DNA of 61,410 bases, from contig JAFROX010000003.1 of assembly GCA_017429475.1 (NCBI GenBank), positions 1 through 61,410 of the forward strand, given 5' to 3'. The notes below the pieces were generated by a model that saw only the letters and a program-made list of their open reading frames with translations, did no database searches and was not told where the DNA came from. Positions 56,802 to 61,410 of the stretch are shown here, piece after piece. Every line of letters begins with the position of its first letter. The first letter of the stretch is position 1. The translations under genes were made by a program, and so were the position numbers. The stretch is from Bacteroidales bacterium. Lineage in GTDB: Bacteria > Bacteroidota > Bacteroidia > Bacteroidales > UBA932.

Positions 56802-57922
56802 AACGTAAGAGTGTTGAATGCTTCGAGGAAACTGTCGGCATCCTCGCGGGTTATCATCAGGGGCGGAAGAAGTCTTATGACGTTCTTTCCGGCGCCTCCT
56901 GTAAAAATGTGTTTTTCAAATAGCAGACGGTCGCGGAGGTCGAGCCATTCCTCACCGAGTTCTATGCCTATCATCAGGCCCTTTCCTCTCAGTTCCTTGA
57001 TGGCCTTGTTGCCTTTGAGTCCATCCAGAAGATATTGTCCTACGGTCGCCGCATTATCCACAAGCTTTTCCTGCTGCATCACCTTCAGAACTGCGATGGC
57101 TGCAGTGCAGGCCAGATGGTTGCCGCCGAAGGTAGTGCCGAGCATACCGTAGCGCGCCTCGATCTTGTCGGAAAGAAGGACCGCTCCGATAGGGAAGCCG
57201 TTGCCCATGCCTTTGGCGACAGTTATGATGTCGGCTTCGATACCTGCATACTGATGGGCGAAGAAGCGGCCGCTGCGTCCGTAGCCGCTCTGGATCTCGT
57301 CGGCAATAAGCAGGGTTCCGGTCTTGTCGCAGGCTTCGCGCGCTGCTCTCCAGAATTCAAATGAAGGCTCGTAGATGCCGGCTACACCCTGTATGCCTTC
57401 CATTATCAGGGCGGCATATTCACCGCTTGCAAGATGGATTTTCAACGAATCGATGTCGTTCAGTGGAGTGAAGGTGACATTGTCGGTTTTGTTGAATGCA
57501 GACTGGATGGCAGGGTTGTCGGTGGCTGCCACTGCACCGCTGGTGCGGCCGTGGAATGCCTTGCCTATGGCCAGGATTTTCTTGCGTCCGGTGTGGAACG
57601 ATGCAGCCTTGAATGCATTCTCGTTAGCTTCGGCTCCGCTGTTGCAGAGGAAGAGAGAATGTCTTGCGTAACCGCACTGTTCTCCGAGATTGCGGGCCAG
57701 CTCCACCTGAAGCGAGTTTTCCACGGCATTTGAGTAGAAACCCAGCTGTGTCAACTGTTTCTCCATCATCTCTACATAGACTGGATGGCAGTGTCCGATG
57801 GAAATGACTGCGTGGCCTCCGTAAAGGTCCAGATACTGCGTGCCTTCCTTGTCCCATACATAGCATCCTCTGCCACGCACAGGCTCGATGGGCCACAGCT
57901 TATATGTCTTGAAAAGTTCCAT
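56798..57922 (-). CDS. argD: N-acyl-ornithine aminotransferase
   Basis: A 374-residue class III PLP aminotransferase converting N-acylglutamate semialdehyde to N-acylornithine. Recognised by YLDLYGGHAVISIGHCHP, LFLCNSGAEANENAFKAA, LLIADEIQSGYGRSG and ITVAKGMGNGFPIGAVL (Schiff-base Lys about residue 234). It overlaps argF' by 4 bp and argC by one base. Confidence 0.96.
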   Translation of the reverse strand: MELFKTYKLWPIEPVRGRGCYVWDKEGTQYLDLYGGHAVISIGHCHPVYVEMMEKQLTQLGFYSNAVENSLQVELARNLGEQCGYARHSLFLCNSGAEANENAFKAASFHTGRKKILAIGKAFHGRTSGAVAATDNPAIQSAFNKTDNVTFTPLNDIDSLKIHLASGEYAALIMEGIQGVAGIYEPSFEFWRAAREACDKTGTLLIADEIQSGYGRSGRFFAHQYAGIEADIITVAKGMGNGFPIGAVLLSDKIEARYGMLGTTFGGNHLACTAAIAVLKVMQQEKLVDNAATVGQYLLDGLKGNKAIKELRGKGLMIGIELGEEWLDLRDRLLFEKHIFTGGAGKNVIRLLPPLMITREDADSFLEAFNTLTL

Positions 57923-58890
57923 TAGTAGTAATTCGCTTTGAACTTGAGTCCGGCCGTCCTTTCCAGACCGAACATAAGGTTCATGTTTTCAACTGCCTGG
58001 CCGCTGGCTCCCTTGGTGAGGTTGTCGATTATCGACGTCACGTGAGCATAGCCGTTGTGGCTATCGACGTGAAGCAGGCACTTGTTCGTTCCCACCACTT
58101 CTTTCAGGTTGACGGGTTCGTCGCTGACGAAGACGAAGGGGGAGTCGCTGTAATAGTTCTTGTATAATTCGGCAAGTCCTTCAACATCCATCCCGCATTT
58201 TGTATATACGCTGGCGAAGATGCCGCGGGTGAAGTCACCCCTCATAGGCACGAAGTTCACCTGGGGGCAGTCGCCGCCAAGGATTCCGAGGGTCTGGAGG
58301 ATTTCTGCCAGATGCTGGTGGGTGAAGGGCTTATAGACCGAGATGTTGTCGTTGCGGTAGCTGAAATGGGTGGTTTCGGAAAGTTTCCTTCCGGCTCCGG
58401 TGGAGCCTGTTATTGCCGTCACGTGCACTTCGTCCTTCAGCAGATGCATCGCAGCCAGGGGCACTGTGGCCAGCTGTATGCAGGTGGCGAAGCAGCCGGG
58501 GTTGGCAACGCAGTCGCAGCCGCTGATCTGGTCCTTGAAGACGTCGGTCAGGCCATAAACGAAATGCAGACCCTTGTAGTCCGGCTCTGTGCGGAAATCA
58601 TTTCCGAGGTCGATGATCCTGCAGCCTTCCGGAAGTTCGTGGGTGTCGAGGAATTCTCGTGAAAGACCGTGTCCGAGGCAGAGGAAAATGACATCTTCAT
58701 TGCCGCTCAGCTTGTCGGTGAAGGCCAGGTCGGTCTCGCCAAGCAGATCGCGATGGAAACTGGTGACAGGCTTGCCTGCACTCGTGGTGCTGAGCACATC
58801 CGTCACTTCCACCTCGGGATGGCGTATCAGTATCCTGAGCAGCTCGCCTGCAGTATAGCCGGTGCCGCCTGCTATGGCTGCCCTTATCAT
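57922..58890 (-). CDS. argC: N-acyl-gamma-glutamyl-phosphate reductase
   Basis: A 322-residue NADPH-dependent reductase. AAIAGGTGYTAGELLRIL binds the nucleotide, CVANPGCFATCIQLAT holds the catalytic Cys, and FVPMRGDFTRGIFASVY is near the catalytic His. It overlaps argG by 4 bp (ATGA), continuing the tightly packed operon. Confidence 0.97.
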   Translation of the reverse strand: MIRAAIAGGTGYTAGELLRILIRHPEVEVTDVLSTTSAGKPVTSFHRDLLGETDLAFTDKLSGNEDVIFLCLGHGLSREFLDTHELPEGCRIIDLGNDFRTEPDYKGLHFVYGLTDVFKDQISGCDCVANPGCFATCIQLATVPLAAMHLLKDEVHVTAITGSTGAGRKLSETTHFSYRNDNISVYKPFTHQHLAEILQTLGILGGDCPQVNFVPMRGDFTRGIFASVYTKCGMDVEGLAELYKNYYSDSPFVFVSDEPVNLKEVVGTNKCLLHVDSHNGYAHVTSIIDNLTKGASGQAVENMNLMFGLERTAGLKFKANYY

Positions 58891-60092
58891 ATCATTTCGT
58901 CTTTATGGTTGCCGTAGTATACGCGGAGAGGGGTGGAGGTCACCTTGATGAAACCCTTGGCATCCTCTGCAGTCCATCCTTTCTGGGTTTCTCCGTATTC
59001 TCCGAGTTTTGACTTCACGAGGTCGTCGGGCGAATCGACACCGACGGTCGAGAATCCGTAAGGCCTCAGCTCGAGGGTTACGGTTCCGTTGACGTTGCGC
59101 TGGCTGCTCTCGAGCATCGCCTCGATGTCCCTCATCACAGGCTCCAGATATTGGCTCTCGTGCAGGAACATTCCATACCAGTTGGCAACCTGGTCTTTCC
59201 AGTACTGCTGCCATTTGCTGAGGGTGAACTTCTCGAGGAACTTGTGGGCTCCGATTATCAGCATAGGGGCTGCGGCTTCGAAACCTACGCGGCCTTTGAT
59301 GCCGATGATGGTGTCGCCGACGTGCATGTCGCGGCCGATGCCGTATGCCGCACCGATCTCTTCGACGGCCTGGATTGCGGCTATCTTGTCGTCAAAATGC
59401 TTTCCGTTGACACCGCACAGCTCTCCGTGCTTGAATTCCAGGCTCAGGATTTCGCTTCCCTTCTTGCTAACCTGTTTGAGATATGCCGATTCGGGAAGGC
59501 CCTGCTTGCTGTCGAGGATTTCGCCGCCGCAGATCGACGTTCCCCAGATGCCTACGTTGTAGGAATATTTAAGTTTCGCAAAGTCTGCATTGAAGCCGTT
59601 TGCGTTCAGATAGTCAACCTCGTCCTTGCGGGAGAGGTTGCCGTCGCGGGTGAGGGTTATGATCTCCATGCCAGGACACATAACCAGGAAGGTCATGTCG
59701 AAACGCACCTGGTCGTTGCCGGCACCGGTCGATCCGTGGGCTATGGCATCAGCTCCAATCTCACGGGCATATTTAGCAATGGCCATTCCCTGGAAGATTC
59801 GCTCGGATGATACGCTTATAGGATATGTGCCGTTGCGCAGCACATTGCCCCATACCATATACTTCAGGCTCTTGTCATAATATTCTTTGGTAACATCAAG
59901 CGTCACATATTTAGTGGCGCCGAGCTTGTAGGCGTTCTCTTCGTTTGTCCTGAGCTGCTGCTCGCTGAATCCGCCGGTGTTGGCGCAAGCCGCATGCACC
60001 TCGAATCCTTTTTCCTTGGCGAGGTACATCACCGTGTAAGATGTATCCAGTCCGCCGCTGAACGCTACTACTACTTTTTTCTTCTTTTCCAT
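58887..60092 (-). CDS. argG: Argininosuccinate synthase
   Basis: A 401-residue enzyme joining citrulline and aspartate with ATP. The ATP loop is VVAFSGGLDTSYTV (about 8-21), and HGSTGAGNDQVRFDMTF and IAAIQAVEEIGAAYGIGRDMHVGDTIIGIKGRVG are typical ArgG segments. It is second in the operon, 11 bp after the GNAT gene. Confidence 0.97.
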   Translation of the reverse strand: MEKKKKVVVAFSGGLDTSYTVMYLAKEKGFEVHAACANTGGFSEQQLRTNEENAYKLGATKYVTLDVTKEYYDKSLKYMVWGNVLRNGTYPISVSSERIFQGMAIAKYAREIGADAIAHGSTGAGNDQVRFDMTFLVMCPGMEIITLTRDGNLSRKDEVDYLNANGFNADFAKLKYSYNVGIWGTSICGGEILDSKQGLPESAYLKQVSKKGSEILSLEFKHGELCGVNGKHFDDKIAAIQAVEEIGAAYGIGRDMHVGDTIIGIKGRVGFEAAAPMLIIGAHKFLEKFTLSKWQQYWKDQVANWYGMFLHESQYLEPVMRDIEAMLESSQRNVNGTVTLELRPYGFSTVGVDSPDDLVKSKLGEYGETQKGWTAEDAKGFIKVTSTPLRVYYGNHKDEMI

Positions 60093-60103
60093 ATCTGGCT
60101 ATG

Positions 60104-60658
60104 CTATTTGATGTCTATCTTGATGTGTTCCATAGGGTCATAGAGAAGGCCCGTGCAGAGGCATCTCTCGTAATTGTTGCGGGTGAGGATGTCGAAGTTC
60201 TTGCATCCTTCGCAGCCTTTCCAGAATTCTTCGTCGTCAGTCAGTTCGGAGAAGGTGACGGGCTTGAAGCCGAGTGCGGTGTTGATCTTCATCACGGCGA
60301 GGCCTGTGGTGATGCTGAAGATCTTGGCATCGGGATAGAGTTCCCTCGACAGGCGGAAGATGCGCTCCTTGATTTTGGAAGCAAGGCCTATCTTGCGGTA
60401 CTTGTGGTTGACGATGAGGCCTGAGTTGGCTACGAACTGCTTGTGGCCCCAGGTCTCGATGTATGAAAAGCCTGCGAATTCGCCTTCGTCAGTAAGGGCG
60501 ATTACGGCCTTGCCGGCGTTCATTTTCTCAATGATGTATTCGGGAGTACGGCGGGCGATGCCGGTGCCTCTTTCCTGGGCGGAAAGATATATCTCATCGC
60601 AAATCGCCTGTGCGTATTTTGCGTGGCTGCTGTCAGCCACAAATATTGATATATTCAT
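60104..60658 (-). CDS. GNAT-family acyltransferase, candidate N-acylglutamate synthase
   Basis: A 184-residue GNAT protein and the first gene of the arginine operon. The acyl-CoA segment is GLIVNHKYRKIGLASKIKERIFRL (about 81-104), and GEFAGFSYIETWGHKQFVANSG is the preceding beta sheet. A Cys-rich stretch near the C-terminus (GCEGCKNFDILTRNNYERCLCTG) might bind a metal. The operon has every other step from N-acylglutamate to arginine but no recognisable ArgA or ArgJ. The same position in Bacteroides operons makes this a good candidate for the missing first enzyme. The acyl donor is unknown. Confidence 0.88.
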   Translation of the reverse strand: MNISIFVADSSHAKYAQAICDEIYLSAQERGTGIARRTPEYIIEKMNAGKAVIALTDEGEFAGFSYIETWGHKQFVANSGLIVNHKYRKIGLASKIKERIFRLSRELYPDAKIFSITTGLAVMKINTALGFKPVTFSELTDDEEFWKGCEGCKNFDILTRNNYERCLCTGLLYDPMEHIKIDIK

Positions 60659-60723
60659 CTGATGTGAATAAATTGATAGTTATCGGAAATAGGGGGTGGG
60701 ATTCTGCTGTCCCGGGAGAATTG

Positions 60724-60749
60724 AAAAAAGCCTGTGCGAAACGCGAGCT
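60724..60749 (-). terminator. Candidate arginine attenuator terminator
   Basis: On the minus strand AGCT (60749-60746) pairs with GGCT (60732-60729, one G-U) and, beyond a small internal loop, GCG (60744-60742) pairs with CGC (60738-60736) around a TTT loop. A T6 run follows (60729-60724). The stem is shorter than the his one. Its 3' arm can instead pair with AAGCC overlapping the leader stop codon (60768-60764), a possible antiterminator. Confidence 0.6.
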
Positions 60750-60766
60750 GAAATCACGCCGCCGGC

Positions 60767-60820
60767 TTAACGTCGGACACGTCGTATCGCAATCGAAGGA
60801 TATGTGCATACTTTTTTCAT
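60767..60820 (-). CDS. Candidate arginine-operon leader peptide
   Basis: A 17-codon frame encoding MKKVCTYPSIAIRRVRR and ending TAA. Four of the last five codons are Arg (CGA, CGT, then CGA, CGT after one Val). It begins about 4-6 nt after the predicted transcription start of the arginine operon and ends just before a hairpin with a T6 tract, 109 bp upstream of the first structural gene. Position, Arg run and terminator together match a ribosome-mediated attenuator in which scarcity of charged tRNA-Arg stalls the ribosome. I know of no widely described bacterial arginine attenuator of this kind. Expression is not demonstrated, and chance occurrence of the Arg codons is the main alternative. 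Confidence 0.72.
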   Translation of the reverse strand: MKKVCTYPSIAIRRVRR

Positions 60821-60829
60821 AGACTGCCA

Positions 60830-60862
60830 CAAAGGTACAATAAATATTTATCATTCGCCAAA
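60830..60862 (-). promoter_or_regulatory. Promoter of the arginine operon
   Basis: On the minus strand TTTG (+ 60859-60862), 21 nt, then TACCTTTG (+ 60830-60837), a full consensus. Predicted start near 60824 leaves a leader of about 165 nt before the first gene, which holds the leader peptide and attenuator. Confidence 0.82.
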
Positions 60863-60877
60863 ATTTGATTTATCATT
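60846..60877. promoter_or_regulatory. Direct repeat ATTTATCATT x2 between divergent genes
   Basis: ATTTATCATT occurs at 60846-60855 and 60868-60877, 22 bp (about two helical turns) apart. One copy lies in the spacer of the arginine promoter, the other just upstream of its -33 box. This is a typical arrangement for a regulator binding one face of the DNA. Confidence 0.5.
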
Positions 60878-60916
60878 AAAAAAATGTATATTTACAATGA
60901 GAAATATCCCGCAATT

Positions 60917-61159
60917 TTGGCTAAGAAGAGAACATCCAGAAAGAAAAAGGATTCCGTTTCGGTCGACGCTCTGCGCGAACGGAAGGCCAAACTGCGCCGT
61001 ACCTATCGCAAGACCATCCTTTTCAATGACAAGGAGAAGGCCGCGATAGACGGATATTGCAAGAAATACGGCATCAAGTCGAAGTCCGCATTCATCCGCA
61101 ATGCGGTCATCAGCCATATCCTCGTCGATATGGATGAGAACTATCCGAGTCTTTTCTAA
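60917..61159 (+). CDS. Small basic protein, possibly ribbon-helix-helix DNA-binding
   Basis: A small, highly basic N-terminus (AKKRTSRKKKDSVSVDALRERKAKLRR) is followed by TYRKTILFNDKEKAAIDGYCKKYGIKSKSAFIRNAVISHIL. This fits a ribbon-helix-helix layout (one strand, then two helices, with KSAFIR as the usual turn). It ends DENYPSLF. The start is uncertain. An ATG at 60884 gives 91 residues but would overlap the putative -7 box TATATTTA (60887-60894, TTTG 19 nt upstream). A TTG at 60917 gives 80 residues and the natural opening AKKRTSRKKK. I list the shorter form. It faces the arginine operon across shared regulatory DNA, so a role in its control is conceivable. Confidence 0.65.
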   Translation: MAKKRTSRKKKDSVSVDALRERKAKLRRTYRKTILFNDKEKAAIDGYCKKYGIKSKSAFIRNAVISHILVDMDENYPSLF

Positions 61160-61187
61160 ATTCTTCTTCAAAAAATCGAAATATTTT

Positions 61188-61219
61188 TTTGGAGAAAAGA
61201 AAAGAAGGGCTATATTTGC
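61188..61219 (+). promoter_or_regulatory. Promoter of the downstream rRNA operon
   Basis: TTTG at 61188-61191, preceded by a T run, a 20-nt spacer, then TATATTTG at 61212-61219: a full consensus promoter about 165 bp before 16S. Only one such promoter is visible. Confidence 0.85.
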
Positions 61220-61224
61220 AGCCC

Positions 61225-61381
61225 GTTTCGGAAGAAGCGTGGTTAAAAGTTGATTGAAAAGATGGAAGACTAAGTACTTTGAAAAGTACAAGGCAATTGT
61301 AGCATAACAATTGAAAGAGCAAGCGTGAATTTCTTTAGAGAAGAGTAGAGCGGGGTCGGACTGAAATTTATAAAAGATTAT
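61225..61381 (+). other. rRNA operon leader
   Basis: Transcribed leader between the rrn promoter and 16S. It contains two hairpins, GTACTT-TGAA-AAGTAC (61274-61289) and CAATTGT-AGCATA-ACAATTG (61294-61313), likely part of 16S processing or antitermination. No gene is seen. Confidence 0.65.
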
Positions 61382-61410
61382 ACAATGGAGAGTTTGATCC
61401 TGGCTCAGGA
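61382..61410 (+). rRNA. rrs: 16S ribosomal RNA, 5' end only
   Basis: The window ends within the first ~29 nt of 16S. AGAGTTTGATCCTGGCTCAG at 61389-61408 is the universal 5' sequence (E. coli positions 8-27). The exact first base is estimated from that alignment. Confidence 0.95.

Noticed and set aside
1-61410. CRISPR array, tRNA genes, prophage or insertion sequence
   Set aside because: I found no regularly spaced direct repeats, no tRNA-like cloverleaf sequence and no transposase, integrase, terminase or capsid gene. The inverted-repeat clusters lack an associated transposase.

Overview
This window comes from a Bacteroidota chromosome, most likely order Bacteroidales. The evidence is the repeated Bacteroidota promoter signature (TTTG, 19-21 nt, TAnnTTTG), near absence of Shine-Dalgarno sites, a Bacteroides-type N-succinyl/N-acetylornithine carbamoyltransferase, serine palmitoyltransferase, LytS/LytTR regulation and a 29-residue AURKAIP1/COX24-type protein. 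The window runs from the 5S gene ending one rRNA operon to the first ~30 nt of the 16S gene of another, so it is the segment between two rrn operons (or rrn-bounded contig ends). I saw no tRNA, CRISPR array, prophage or intact insertion sequence. Genus cannot be fixed from this sequence alone.

Layout. (1) 1-814: end of rrn (5S plus strong terminator), then about 600 bp of nested inverted repeats without a convincing gene. (2) 815-5086: accessory genes, mostly unknown; 1341-5086 is visibly AT-rich and looks acquired. (3) 5234-12367: Bacteroidota-specific surface and signalling genes: a membrane Ser/Thr kinase, an outer-membrane protein, a DNA-binding-type protein, a leucine-rich-repeat lipoprotein, a lysophospholipase-like hydrolase and an SGNH esterase. 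(4) 12386-19510: the complete histidine operon hisGDCB-HAF-IE, preceded by a leader peptide with six His codons, a 10-bp candidate antiterminator and a terminator. (5) 19517-28189: ftsY-pheT, a DUF1080 lipoprotein, a zinc peptidase, rplU-rpmA, an ATPase, a secreted C1 peptidase and phosphatidylserine synthase. (6) 28281-34470: TolC/MacA/MacB-type exporter plus LytS/LytTR two-component system in one operon. (7) 34489-39892: phosphohexomutase, Cys-tRNA(Pro) deacylase, and a candidate sphingolipid locus (GNAT-fold acyltransferase divergent from serine palmitoyltransferase and a short-chain reductase). (8) 39965-52708: large outer-membrane barrel protein with Arg-Gly-Gly tails, ruvC-serS, a tandem-thioredoxin protein, coaD-ung-lon, HU, and RNase E/G. 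(9) 52698-60862: an eight-gene arginine operon on the minus strand (GNAT-argG-argC-argD-argF'-argB-argE-argH). Its leader encodes MKKVCTYPSIAIRRVRR, with four Arg codons just before the stop, followed by a hairpin and T6 tract: a candidate arginine attenuator. (10) 60884-61410: a small basic protein and the promoter and leader of the next rrn operon.

The most interesting signals are the two amino-acid leader-peptide attenuators (the arginine one is unusual for bacteria), the spt-SDR-GNAT neighbourhood, the GNAT opening an arginine operon that lacks a recognisable argA/argJ, and a 28-bp sequence repeated upstream of two unrelated genes in the signalling region.
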